NCBI GenBank assembly: GCA_022829145.1
Contig: CM040751.1
Coordinates: forward strand, 4,529,364 to 4,593,363
From: Albula goreensis
Taxonomy: Eukaryota > Chordata > Actinopteri > Albuliformes > Albulidae
DNA length: 64,000 nt
Direction of reading: 5' to 3'
Of this stretch, positions 1-12,320 are shown in pieces. Positions within the stretch are counted from its first letter, which is position 1, and every line of letters starts with the position of its first letter. The translations under genes were made by a program, and so were the position numbers. The notes under the pieces were generated by a model. The model did not search any database, was not told the DNA's origin, and saw only the letters and a program-made list of their open reading frames with translations.

Positions 1-3000
1 GAATGGATAGATTGCTGGAGATGCTGTTGATTAATGGTTTTTTTTCCTTCTTTTTTTTTTTTTACACCCCATTAGAATTTACACAATTGACACTACCTCA
101 CACTCTATTAAATTACTTCTCCCGGGGCTTTGCAGAATACAAACAGCTTTCAACAAACTTGTTTAGCTGGCACTAGGAGAACTTGTGGATTTTCTGTGAA
201 AAAGTTGACGTTGTAGCAAAAAGGAAAAGGAAGGAGAGATAAGCTCTAATGCACACAGCTAGGACAGAGCCCTCCCCCTCCCAACAAATGACGAAATGTT
301 AAGTACACATGACAGCAATAAGCAATAAGTGAAGCGGGTGGGGATACAGGATACATTTGTATGCATGTATTTGTAATGGAGACAGGCATTGCATTTTGAA
401 TGACTCATCTATGATTGCTGTGGACTGCATTGAACTTTGCTGTACTTCATGTTCTTTTTCGATTCTCTTTATGTTTGTGTATCATAGTGGTATGGATTAT
501 GTTTGCGCTCGGTCATTTGTTTGTATAATTTGTGCACCAATTTAATTTCGGGATTTTAACCTGCTTCCCTTCTCAGTGTCAATATGGTGCAAGAACACCA
601 AGTAACTTCAATCATGATGATGTTGTTTCTGCTTCAGCTGGCAGTTTAGGGGCTGCTTATATTTCGACTACTAATGTTTTCCTTCCGTTGCCACAATGTA
701 GCTATTGCTAATTGCCAGTTAATCCACAGCTACTATAAATGCAAATGTTAATCTGTTCAAATTCATGCCCAAATACCTCAGAATTTGTCTAGGTTTTATC
801 TGCTTTATTAAAATTCTCCCCTAAATCCACATGTTATTGTTACCCAAAAGGTGCCCCTCCATCAAAACACTGCTGCACATCTCTGTTTTCGCTTTGCATC
901 TCTCTCTCTTTGCTTTGCTTGTTTCCGTTTGTTCTCGCACGCTCGCCTTCCACCTCTGTACTCTGAGGTTAATACTCCTGTTTCCATATTTACATCTCAG
1001 TTTAACAAACCCAGGCTGTGGGTGGCCACACGCGGAGTCTGGAAAGCAACACTGCCATCATCTGGCCAATGTAGCAAACCCAGATACAAAAAGTCTTGAG
1101 TGGACTGTCACATCTACTCTTTTATATCTGTTATGCATTCCCACCCCAAAATAAGCTTATAAAACCAAGAAATTCAGATAATATTTACGGTAAGTCGACA
1201 TTTACTAATAAGGACAGACTTTGACAGGGGTTTGGCCAATAAAATGCTTATGTAGGAAAACATTCAACCAATGGCAGCCTGCTTTGGAACAACCCAGCAG
1301 TCTTCCCTGTCATAATATGTATTATAATTAATTCAGTTGCTGCAGCTGTAAGTCCTCAGAGTCACGTGGATGTATCGGAGAATATAGAAGGAAAAAAGAA
1401 GCTAAACCAAAATAAAATCATCCCGAATCCACCACTGACACAGTGACACAGGCGTGGATGTGTTAACTGCTATCTGATATCACTGTCAATTATGTTCTAT
1501 AAATAAGTAAATCAAATAATTCATTAATTAGCAGATGCTGGGACATGATGTGAGTATGACCAGAGGTGGTGCCACCATGTGCCATGAGAGCATGGGGGGG
1601 TGGGGGTGGGAGATGACGTTATAATGGTAGGAGTGCTTTTAAGGACAGCCGTCTCTAGTTCATCTATCACCACCCATCAGCTTGTCAGCACTACTTCCCG
1701 CTTGGTATTTTTCCCGCTACGAAGCAACCAACTGAAGACTCCGATCTGATTTCCGGATACTTTTCCGTTGTTTCATCTCAGGTTGTCCCCTCCTCGACTT
1801 GACAAGCATTCCCGGCGCACTGTTGGACCGCATCACGGCTTGGCTGCCTGTTTTATCTGATCCAGGCTGATTCGGCCCAAGTCGCTCCGATTCCCTCTCT
1901 CTCGTTTCGCCCGTCATTACGCCGCGCTTGACTCAAATCTCTCACCTACGAAAACGCAAGAAGATCAAATAATGCTGAAAGGCCACAAGTTAAATGTGGA
2001 TCATGAGACTGTCGCTGGTGACATTTAAACAGGCTGCTGCATTCTTTTATTGGAACTGTCGCTGTGATACCGTTTGCCGAGGCGAATCCAATTTCAAACA
2101 CTGTGGTGGAGTGTTATGCGTATTCCTCAACAGAAGACGAGTTATGGTGTCACACTTCACTGCAGCAACAGGAGTGTCTTCCAGAACGTGCTTCGGCCAC
2201 TCGACTGTCAAGCTCATGGCCTAAGGTAGTCCATGCACTGCTACTTGTCGCCGTTTGTTCTCAATCACACAGCTTGCAAGACTCCCTGAGAGAGGACAGT
2301 CAAGTGCCAGGGGCAAAAGCTTGCAGGGGATGATGCACTCTGGGAGAAGAACGGACGCAGACCTTTGGAGGATATGATCCGTAGTGGGAAGGAGTCGCAG
2401 CGGACCTCAGGGGAAGGTTACCACGTCACAGGATCAGTGTGTCAGCAGAAACCTACTGATTACAGTCCAGGAGCAGGAAACAGGCTGCTTTCAGCTGAAT
2501 GACAGCCCACTCTGCTGAAATCCGTGGGGAGCCCAGGGAAAAGGCGCCAACCCTTATCCCTCTGTCTTAAAAAAGACACTGAGGATGGAGGCCTAAACTT
2601 AACACAGCTCCCTTACTTATTCAATAAAAACATACTCATTTCTCAGGATTAAGTTTCACTAAAAAGGAGTTTGCTTTAAATGCTTTAGTCCTCCATCCTC
2701 AAGATGGCGCTAGTTCAAAGTTTTCTCATCTCAGAGATAGCCATTTGAAATAAGGTGCGGCAGCGCAAAAAAATCCTAAAACTCTACAATTGTTTGAATG
2801 CGCATATTTCCCATCGAGTTACCGAACAAGATGATGACACATTGTAAAATTTTCCTCCAAAGGTTTTCACAGGTAGATGGGAAACAAATAGAATAATTGC
2901 CAGAAAGCCTTATGTGGCATATTTGTTGATGCTGTGTTCCCACAGGTCTATGTTACAGTCCTCACAGCTATTAAATAGTGTTTTTAAGAAGTCAAATTGA

Positions 3001-4492
3001 CAGATTTAGAAAAAAGTGTTGGCAGATAAACATACCCTTCTTGCACTGATTGGCACCGCACTGTAAATACTCTGTCCTTTCAGGTTCTGTTTTTGCTGAC
3101 GACAGACACATGCATTTGTTCTACTTTTTATGATAAATGGGGAAGCCAGTTTGCTGGTTCATCCGGAAATTCTATTAAATTATTACTGTGTCCTTTTCTT
3201 CCCATTTGGACAACAGCAATGTACTTTTGGGTTTTGGCTTATATATATTTCACCCGCATGGCTACATGCGGTACCCATTGCGAGACTCTGTTTATGCTCT
3301 GTGGTCTATGTAAATGTTCCATTAATGGAACCATTAAATCACAGTTTCTCCCCTTTGTGCTGGTGTTAAGTTACAAAATATATTGCACTCAGTTTGCCAT
3401 CACCCTCAAGGTATTGCATTTTACTACATCAGTTGTTGTATATCCCTGCCTGTGGCCAAGATTCAGTCCACATGCTACCCTAAAGTTGATTTGCAAATGA
3501 ATTCAATTGTTTTTTATCTGTTTGCTAAAATGCATATCATTTGATCTGGTCAAGATTACCCTAAATGAAATTAGCCAGCTAAACCTGAAACCCTTACTTT
3601 AACACTGCACTCTCAAATAGCACGCATATTGGCAAAAAATGTAACGCAGAGATGTTGGCTACATCTGTATTTCAGAAACACACAATCCACTTAATTTTGA
3701 TTTATGACACAAAGAATCACTTCAATGATTTGTTCCTCAGCACAAGTCTTCATCTCAGATTGAATCAGACAGATAAAAACTGATTTAATGCCTGCTGACA
3801 GCATTTGTGAGGCAATGAAGCAGTTTTTACTGTTACAGACTGACCACTGGGAGAGAGTCCTGAGTGCATACAGGTATAGCCAAAGGGATGGGGGCCTGCA
3901 GTGTCTCATTTCACAGCTACGGCCCCAACCAGCTGTAGTTTGCCCGTACATTTCAGCTAGTTGATCAGAGAATAAATGAGAGACATATATCATAATCATC
4001 TATTGTGAGAATGAGTGTTTCTCATACAATTTGATAATACCTGTCCTCACAGCGTTTTGGGCTGATACACAGTCTGTCACATAAAAGAGACCTGACACTT
4101 AACTAGACAGGGATTGGTCAAACACATTGTGGCTGTCCTATATTACCAAATTGACAAGGTGCAGTTTTTGTGCATGCAACTGCTTCAAACTGTGATCACT
4201 GTCGTATGAAAATATGCAGTAAACTTGTGTGAAGAACCATAAATAGGATCAGTATGATCTGTCTAGTCGATATGGCTCAAATGCAAATGCTAAATAAATC
4301 CATTTGTGACCATCTCTAAGAATATATGGTGAATATGGGCTGTTACCCTCTTTATGCTTAATTATTAAGCATTTTTGGGCTGTAGAACCTTTAAGACTCA
4401 GAATATGTTCTTGTGCGCAGAGCATATTTTCTTTTTGATCTGTGACATCCCTGTCCTCCCATGCTAAGAGGAGTGAAAGCATCATATTGCAG
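1..4492. other. Gene-free 3' flank
   Basis: AT-rich sequence without recognisable genes. A G-run (1594-1610) and a CpG-richer patch (about 1640-2330) stand out. The longest frames (up to 135 codons at 3093-3500) look like no known protein. Confidence 0.6.
1640..2330. promoter_or_regulatory. CpG-richer patch
   Basis: CpG dinucleotides are much denser than in the surroundings (for example TTCCCGGCGCAC and CGCCGCGCTTGAC). This could be a small CpG island of an unseen non-coding transcript. No TATA box or splice structure was identified. Confidence 0.25.
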
Positions 4493-4658
4493 GACAGATG
4501 AGTGGAACTCCCTAAAGATCGCCTATGTGATGTGCATTGACCCCCCTGGTGCGAAGGGGCGGTACGAGTTTGATGGAAACCCTGTGATCTCCACGGACCC
4601 TCTCCCTGCTCACGGCTGTGTCCTCGTCCTCCGTGCTATTCCTGCACACCGTGACGAG
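4493..4658 (+). CDS. Unidentified coding-like segment, possible lone exon or relic
   Basis: Between a possible acceptor (ATATTGCAG) and a possible donor (GAG|GTCAGT), 166 nt stay open. They read a protein-like stretch with WNSLKIAYVMCIDPPGAKG, GRYEFDGNPVISTDP and PAHGCVLVLRAIPAHRDE. The residue mix is unlike the random frames nearby. I do not recognise the family and see no partner exons within several kb on the same strand. It may be an exon of a gene lying mostly outside the window, a retained exon of a lost gene, a transposon fragment, or chance. The acceptor's pyrimidine tract is poor and the donor has a C at +3, so the splice sites are mediocre. Confidence 0.3.
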
Positions 4659-5279
4659 GTCAGTGCCCGGACCTGCCTTCCCAGCATCCTCTCTGATGAA
4701 GAGATGACCCTGTCCCCCTCCACCACCCCCCATACCCCCCCACCCTTACTCATCTTCTCTCCTCCCTCTCAACACCCGCCTCTCGTCTTTTAACTAATGG
4801 CTTTTAATTGGGTCATCCTTCATCTGTAATAGGTTTTTATGAGCCTGGAGAAATTTGTCGGACCGAGCCCCCTCTCGCCACGGTAATCAGTAGGGGGAGG
4901 TCTGCTTTGTCCCAGGGACAAAGGGAATGTCATTAGGTCTTATTCTGTGCAAGATACACATCCCGGCTCCCTGAGAGCAGTCGATGCGGCTCCTCCCAGG
5001 CCTATCTTCTCTCTCTCCCAGCCGAGGCGAATGAGGTCCTCCGCAGTGTGTCTGCACCAGCAAAAGAGAATGGGCGAGATTCAATCAAACACACTTTGTC
5101 ACTTTAAGGACTTTATATGCAATGCAATGATTTTAGTCTTTTGAAGGGCATAAACTATTTAGTCAAAACAGAACTTTCTCATCGTTCTTTTTGAGTATGT
5201 TATATTTTATTGGAGAAAAGTAGAGATCTCCTTTAGAATATGTTCTTGTCATTATAAAATAGACTAACACATGCCGTTC
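4659..5279. other. Gene-free stretch
   Basis: C-rich low-complexity sequence at 4700-4790, then unique sequence. No gene seen. Confidence 0.6.
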
Positions 5280-5470
5280 AAGAGATTTAAGTCCATTGTG
5301 ATTGAATTGCATATGGCCTTAAAGAGACCAAAGTCTGTTTAACTGAATTGTATATGTCCTGACAGAGACCAAAGTCTGTTTTGATTGAATTGCATATGTC
5401 ATTAAAGACACCTAAGTTTGTTTTGATTGAATTGTTTATGTCCTTAAGGAGTCTATGTGTGTTTGTTTGA
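5280..5470. repeat. 42-bp minisatellite, about 4 copies
   Basis: GAATTGCATATGTCCTTAAA-type units start at 5304, 5345, 5387 and 5429 (spacing 41, 42, 42), with a partial unit before. Because 42 is a multiple of three, the minus strand carries a 14-residue repeat frame of the form CNSIKT-FG--QDI. I take it to be non-coding. Confidence 0.85.
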
Positions 5471-8007
5471 ATCTTGCCCAATGCTGCCATACACCAGCTA
5501 TCCTCTGCAGGAAAATCTTCTCATTTTATGTGGCAAACCATAGTAGACCATGTGTTTCCACCAAATGAGCCATCCCAGAATCTAAGAGGACTCTGTAGTT
5601 GCAGTTTTCTGTGGGGTGTACAGGGAGTGAATAGATGTGAACTGAAGGGCGAGATGCTCAAAGTCAAAAGACAACTAGGCGGGGAGCTCTTCAGTTCAGA
5701 AAAAAACTTTTGTTTGGGAAAAAAACTGTGTTTGGGGAAAGAACACAATGTGTATTTTATGAAAAAAGGAACCTGAATCTTTTATTGATTCTGAAGAACT
5801 TTTCAGTCTGCAGTTGAATTGAATCAGAGCCATAGTCAAGTGCAATTGTGACATGAACGAGATGTTTTTTCCTCCTCGTTTCAATTCCCCAACTGTTTAC
5901 GTGTAGAGAAAGAAGTAAGAAATGGTGTTTTGATGTGAGTGGGGCTCTGGAGATTTTCATTTTGCTTGCTGTATGAAATTTGTTGCATGTTTTGGAGTAA
6001 AAGAGGCTGAGCAATAATTATAGTGAATAATACTTAATTATACTGAAACTTTGATATTCAAGCAAGTCCTAATTTATTTAAAACACAATTTTCTGTCAGA
6101 CTTCATATAAAAGTTTTAGCCTGTCTGCAGCTGTTGCATAGTAATGGAAATGTATAACTTCTGGAATAAATAATGACTGGATCATATAAATTCCTATGTT
6201 AAGCAACATAAAAATTTAACCCCTGTCTGTAAGTCATTATGGTGCATTTCTAGTCAGGAATACTGCTTAAAACTGCAAACTGAATTGTTCCGTTGTTGTT
6301 TTTATTGCATTGCAGGTCTGTGGACATAAAGCTTTGTGGTGATTACATTAGCAAGCTTTCCATAGTTTTGTGGGGTAGTCATGATAGGCTCTGCTGCCAG
6401 GACATGCCCTTGGGTGCTGCCATGCCATTTGGCCATGATCTTGCACCCCAACGGTGGGCCCTGACGGTCAGTTACCCACAATGCACTTCTGTTGCACATC
6501 GTCAAAAGACCATGACACTCCGAGCCATGGAGCCAGGAGAGGGGAGCTACACAAAAAACAGTCAAAAGCAAAACAAGAGGGAGAGATACGTATTCCCTCA
6601 TCCATAATGACGGACATCCTAAGGCCCTTTCTTCCAGCCCCCTGGATGTTATTCTCAGCACTGCGGCTAAGGAATAGACAAAAGCAAACAAGCAATAATG
6701 GTAAGTACTCCGCCTCTCTGTCCGGGCGTTAATCAGGGTTGACGTGAGGAGGGAATCATCATAAACTGGCATTAGGCTGGAATGCAGTCAGGACGCTTTT
6801 ATATGACAGGCATACTTCCTATTGTACTTCACAGTTCAACTGGAACTGGCATTGATTTGCCATGCAGTCCACCGTACAGTATTGAGTTTTGTGTCAGAGA
6901 AAAATTGGAATAATTAAACAAAGACATGTATTAAAACAAGACCAAGAGAGATGGTCTAATACGCACAGGAAGTACAGGATAAGGAGTGACAGTAATCGAT
7001 AAAATCCTCATTTAATTCAGGGATTCAGTTATTCCATCTAATCTACACTCACAATATGAATCCATATAATGTAAAACAAAGGCGAGTTTAGGTTTGCTGA
7101 AGCTTTTCTTTTACTTGAACCTTTTCACTGTTTTGAGCTCCAGTGATTAATTTCTCTGTTAATTGGCAGTGTAATTAGAGCCCCATCCAAATATGTTAAA
7201 TTGTCTGAGAGATGTGTCAGCGCAGGAGGTGTTTTTATTTCCCAGCATGCTGTAGTGGAAGCCTTACCCGTGGGTGGAGGAGCATGACAGTCGCCATTCT
7301 GCAGTGTCGCCTGCTCGGTGTCTCGATTCTGCACAAAGCGCTCTTCACATTGAAATTTTTCTCTAGACAGAATGTTGCTAGTGACAATACAAATGTGGAA
7401 AGGTCAGGGGTTTTGGGGGTCAGAGGTCAGAGGTCATGGAGGAACCTTTGCAGTAACGCCCACCCACTCAAAATAATATGCGATGACGCTACGTGGACAC
7501 ATTAACATGCAGAGCCATCTTTACTTGTAACACCGGTGCAGTGTTATTTTGTCCTGGTGTGTCAGATGTCTTGGAATAACTAGTGTGACCCAGTGTGCTG
7601 GGGCATTTTAACATTTAACACTAGAGTTTCTTATGTCAAAAAGGTTTATGCTCTGTGGAGGTTCGGTTCTATAGAGGCCCAGTGGTGACAGCTCCTTTTT
7701 CAGGTCACGGACATGAAAACCAGCCAGTCACAGCTGCTTCCTGTGTTATTCAACGCTCAAAACCTTTGCTTTTCTGAGTGGCACATTTGAGGCGGCCAGG
7801 TTACCAGGAACCACAATTTGGCAAAAACCATTTACAGCCGCACCAACCCCTGACCGTCCCCGTCTGCAGCTCTGACAAATGGAGGAAATCTTCGATCGCG
7901 TTGCTGACCAGCCCTGACAGACCCACGCTAAGTTGATGATTTCTTCTTTTTTAAAACAGGAATTTGTCAGTCTAGCTTATTTGGATTGATAAGATTGAGA
8001 AGGACAG

Positions 8008-8010
<3 letters not shown>
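5471..8010. other. Gene-free stretch
   Basis: Mixed unique sequence. The only standout is the nuclear-receptor half-site array at 7401-7436. A 156-codon minus frame at 6302-6772 resembles nothing known. Confidence 0.6.
7401..7436 (+). promoter_or_regulatory. Nuclear-receptor half-site cluster with triple DR1
   Basis: GGGTCA-G-AGGTCA-G-AGGTCA (7417-7436) gives three direct half-sites with 1-bp spacers, that is, two overlapping DR1 elements. A further AGGTCA lies at 7401-7406. DR1 is the site type bound by HNF4, COUP-TF, RXR and PPAR/RXR. Confidence 0.45.

Positions 8011-8050
<40 letters not shown>
8011..8050. repeat. (TG)16 microsatellite
   Basis: A pure TG array of 32 nt followed by TATGTGTG. 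Confidence 0.95.
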
Positions 8051-8149
8051 GAAGAAAGAAGGGCCACTAGCCCTAGAGGAGTGTAGAGCGGAGAGGTAGA
8101 GCACAGGTACGGGAGGGGCTGTCAGGTAGCGGAGTGCTATTTTGGTGTC

Positions 8150-8310
8150 ACAACTAATTAACATCCCAAAGGTACCCTGCCCATTAACCACCAGCTCTTG
8201 TGTTCGCATACGAATGCTAATTAGCAGCCTGTCTCACAGGATTGTAATTGAGGATGGCACTTGTCTGAGGGTGCTCTCCTGAGACTGCCTGCCGCTCTCA
8301 GATTGGCTGG
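8150..8310. promoter_or_regulatory. Candidate enhancer-like block with two TAATTA sites
   Basis: TAATTA at 8155-8160 and the palindrome GCTAATTAGC at 8216-8225 lie in unique, mixed-composition sequence, with AATTGAGG and ATTGGCTGG words nearby. A homeodomain-bound element is possible. Confidence 0.3.
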
Positions 8311-10520
8311 CATGATTACTGGCTTCAAAAATAAAGTGTTTGTATACCCTCGGCACCTCTCCGCCGAACCCATTCAACTCCCCTTCCTTTGCCATATGGC
8401 GAGCGAACAATAGGAACGGATTCAACCATCGCCCACCTGCACTTACCTCTCCGGCTAAAACACCTCATTCTATACACTTACATAAACACATATGTCCCCA
8501 CAAGAGCTGGTTTTCACTGGTCTTTTTTTTTTCAACAAATGTATTTCCATATTTATGCATTTGTCACTCAGATGTTGCATTGTGTACCAATTCACATGGA
8601 AGGGTGATATATTTATACCCCTGTCAACTTCTTTTTTTATTTTTTGCTGTATGTGTCTCATTGGATTTGTTAACATAATACAATTTGTTTTACTGTGTGC
8701 ATGCTTGTATGTGAATGTATGTTTGTAATATTTATATATGATATGTTGTGCTGTGTATTTAAACTTTATTTGAACATTGTAATGCTCATTACTTGCATTT
8801 ATAGTCGTTATCACCAAACTGCCTGACTTTAGAGGCCATTCAATGTAGTTTCCCAAGATAGTAATGAACTCATCTGATTTTGAAGGACATTACCGTTTAA
8901 GAAAGATTCATACTCGTTTAAAAATCATACCATGGACTCCACGTGGATACTCACCACGTTGGGAAACACCTAAGATGTTTGTAAAAAGGAAAGTTATCTC
9001 CTGTAGCCTGGTATGGTTCATTTGCTTAAAGCCATTATTCATTCTCAACAAGTGGTGCTGTGTATCTTTCATAGTATTTTCCATGAAAATGCAACTGAGT
9101 TCTGTTAAAACTGTGCTCTGCAACATTTATTTGTAAAAGGAGGGCACACATTTCCACGAGGACAGTGTTTTATGTGATTTACCTTCGATTAGTACTGATC
9201 CAGGAACAAAATATTTCCCTTTAAGGAATATTGAAATGTTATGTGCAGAGGTTAAAACGTGGACGTTCATAAAACTTTGCACGTAACATGAAAGTTATAA
9301 GCTGAATATTACAGAGAATAGTGGAAAATAATATAATAAAATGCATTGCTGGTAAAAAGTGAAGTTTCGGTCATCTACATTTTAAGAGAATGTCAAGAAG
9401 AGGGATGTTGTTCTTGAGTTTATGATTTAGTTGTTGAAGTTCAAAAGTTTAACGCTTTCATAGCGTTATTGAGGATGACTTCAGTAACCATAGAAACAAG
9501 ACAATATGAACTTACAATGTTGTGCTGTCATTCATTTTGGGTTTGATTCCTTTCAGTTCGTAATGAAAACACATCCACTAATATAGTTCACGTTACAAAC
9601 TTATTTCTATATATTTTATATAGTGCAACCTCACTGTTCTTCTTGCAGGTGTTGCCATTTGCAATTCAGCGAAAGGTGTGTTTGTGCTCTCAGACTGGGC
9701 ATTTTATTCAGAATATGTCATGGGTAGGGAAAACTATGTACCAAATGTCAAAGACAGCTTTCCTGAAAATGTGTCCCCTCCATTAAATAATTCTTTTTGT
9801 CTTTTTTTAAAAACGTCAAACCACCACACTTCTCTATTTTTTTTACCCAGAAGAGCTGTACTGCAGATGCCAAACAGAGTTCACTGGTTGAAGTGTGAGA
9901 CTTTAAATTGCTTTCTTGAAATTTGCTCTTGTTAATTTTTTGTGACTTACACAAAACCTCTCTCTCAGCATAGCTGAAATCAATGGGGCTCCGGCATTGA
10001 GCTCCACATTCCTCTTGCAGATGTAATTTAGCGTACCACTGTGGATTCTCACCTCTTAAAGGAACCATAAACGTCTGATGCATTTGTTGTAACAAGCTCT
10101 GTCTTACCCGAACGGACAGGCTATATAGCTCTATTCCAAAGAGTGTAAATAATTTAGAATCGGCCATTGAACTGTAGGCTTCTGGCACACGTTCAGTTTG
10201 GCAGTCGTCGAGCCTGTACCCCTGTTGTCTGTTAGGTTAAGGATCTAGTATGCAGAGGTTCCTATTGCCCTCTCTCCCCTGTGCAAACAGCAAGGGACCA
10301 TGCCATTTGTGGCTGGCCAGAGTCCACCGTGGTGTCCTTGTGCCAGTCAAGATGGTCGGCTTGGCAGGTCCACCTTAAAAGCGGAGCCCAGTGACTTGGC
10401 AGGGCCACCTTTAAAAAAAACGAAGCCAGTGAAATCCGACAGCTGACAGAAGTTGCGGCCAATGCATTAACGCATTAATGGCGCGTTATTGAGCTGTCAG
10501 GATCCAGGGCTGAACAAAAG
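8311..10520. other. Gene-free AT-rich stretch
   Basis: AT-rich unique sequence with no recognisable gene or transposon. A 146-codon minus frame (9748-10188) has no family resemblance. A near-match to an RFX X-box (GTAACCATAGAAAC) lies at 9484-9497. Confidence 0.6.
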
Positions 10521-10540
10521 AGGGCTTTGGGATATAAGGG

Positions 10541-10612
10541 CAGCATGGCCTGGCTGGAGTACAGCTCCGGAGGCCGCTCCGAGCCCGGGTTCGAGTGCTG
10601 TCAGTTCATTCG
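10541..10612 (+). mobile_element. Possible tRNA-like SINE head
   Basis: GGCAGCATGGCCTGGCTGG resembles a decayed A box. About 40 nt on, CCGGGTTCGAGTGC is a good B box (GGTTCGANNCC type). It faces away from the SINE at 10740-11025. It could be a second SINE head or chance. Confidence 0.35.
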
Positions 10613-10739
10613 GCATCACTCAGCACAAAATGGGGCCGGGTGCAGATGCAGAATGCAGAACTTCAGAAAATGGATGCACAACGCAGATACACCATTCTTT
10701 AATACAGCCTGACATTCAGCGATTCAGTAAAATAACAAT

Positions 10740-11025
10740 CTTTTTTCAATTATTCATTTATTTATTTTTGTAGCTTGATCTTAGGCCTGACGTCCAAAGG
10801 GGTAGAGCTGTGCCTGACCGTCTTGGTGGTAGATGGACCCCCATTGGGTTAGAGTGACCTGGGGAGGGAAGGAAGGAGCGCTGCGAATGGAGGAGATGGG
10901 GAGGAAAGTGGATGAGGAAACGGTGTGCAAATCCAATGAAGTGCAACCACATTTGCTCAAGGGAATCAAACCTGCAACCTCTCGGTTACAAGGCCAGTTC
11001 CCTAACCACCAGTTGCCCCAGGCGT
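10740..11025 (-). mobile_element. tRNA-derived SINE, near full length
   Basis: Read on the minus strand, a tRNA-like head has an A box (TGGGGCAACTGGTGG at 11020-11006) and a B box (GGTTTGATTCC at 10972-10962). The fish-SINE-like CCCTTGAGCAA follows directly, then a body of about 190 nt, and then an A-rich tail of AAATA-type repeats at about 10770-10740. Head, body and tail are all in the expected order. The length of about 285 bp is usual for fish SINEs. I cannot name the family. No clear target-site duplication was checked. Confidence 0.7.
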
Positions 11026-11626
11026 ACTATTACATCTCTGGTGTTGTTGGAAGGTGAGGTACAGTTTAGCAAACCTGTGGATGGTTAATTAACTTAACAT
11101 ATTGCTGTTGAAATGTTTTGACGGCTTTTAAAGCTGGCATGTTAGTGTTTCTGCTTGGGTTCCTCTTTGTAGTGATATACAGGATCTTCCTCTGACTGCT
11201 CTCTCTCTCTGACAGTTCACTTTATCTACCTTAGCTAATGGCTTCCAAAGGTATAAAGGAATGCACCTCCGCACAGCACCTCATGCGTGATTTTCCTCAT
11301 CCAGTGTAAGGATTTTCAAGTGATTGATTTAAATGGGTCTCTTTTTGCTTGGTTTGGTAAGATCGCTGCAACCACGTAGCCAGTTTGAAGGTTTGTTAGT
11401 CTAACCATTGACAAAGTGAAGAAGAAGAGCACGGGGTGTTTCATGAGCTATTGCCGAGGATGTACCGACAGTTGAAAATGAGTGAAATTGCTAAAGTGAA
11501 GTATGTGGGAGTTATTTTCCTTTAAAAAGTAAAGGCTAGTGTTCAAACAAAGTGTTCATTGGGAAGTTTATCAAGGGTGCTGGGAATTAGTACCACCTAC
11601 GGTGGCACTTCAACCAATGGTTTTTC

Positions 11627-11705
11627 ACCCCACCCACACACACTCACAAACATGTAAATTTGCACACCCATACACGCACACACACACACAAAACCCACAC
11701 ACAAG
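11627..11705. repeat. CA-rich microsatellite
   Basis: Interrupted CA repeats, the purest part at 11676-11690. Confidence 0.85.
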
Positions 11706-12049
11706 CAAGCGGGCGGGTGCATGCATGCTCACGAAAGGCATAACCATAACGATGAGCTTGAAATAAAAGTGCGGGGGGTATCCACACGTGAATGAGATGC
11801 AGCCAATCGCAGAATGAAGCAAAGCGTCAGAGATGATCCAGTTCCAGCACCATGGCAACATACCGCAGGATCACATTATTTCACAGTCTTGGCTTCTTCC
11901 TAACTACTACATGTGCTTAATAAATAAGTGCTTCCTCCTGTCTATTTTCAGGGATGTTACCCTCTGGACTGTCTCAAAGCCCCTTGTTGATTATTCAAGA
12001 CACTGTCGAGAGGTTATGATTAATGAGTGTTTTGCTCTTGTTCCAGTTT

Positions 12050-12320
12050 GTTGCTTAGCGCTGAGTTGCTTCTGGCCCGTAAATTTGTGGCGAGTTTCCA
12101 CAAGTTTTTTCTTCTTCTTCTGTGGAAGTGGCTTCACTGCTGCTTGACTCAGAGGCTCCAGAGAGGCCGAAGTACAGCCTTTACTCTGTGTGGCGAGACA
12201 GCGATCGCGACGTGATTTATTTCGTGTCCGTTTTCACTCGAGGAACCACTTTAAAACCTGCGCGGAATTCCTTCAACGTTCTCGAGCGAATTTGTAATGT
12301 CGAGTAACCGAGTCTAAAGG
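12050..12320. promoter_or_regulatory. CpG-richer patch
   Basis: Clustered CpG (for example GCGATCGCGACGTG and CGTTCTCGAGCG) in otherwise CpG-poor DNA. There are no promoter motifs beyond that. Confidence 0.2.

Noticed and set aside
3093..3500. 135-codon hydrophobic plus frame
   Set aside because: Phe/Leu/Cys-rich composition typical of T-rich noncoding DNA; no coherent transmembrane topology.
6302..6772. 156-codon minus frame
   Set aside because: No recognisable domain, no codon bias, no splice structure; within chance for 64 kb.
9748..10188. 146-codon minus frame
   Set aside because: Polar, domain-free sequence in AT-rich DNA with no family resemblance and no supporting sites.
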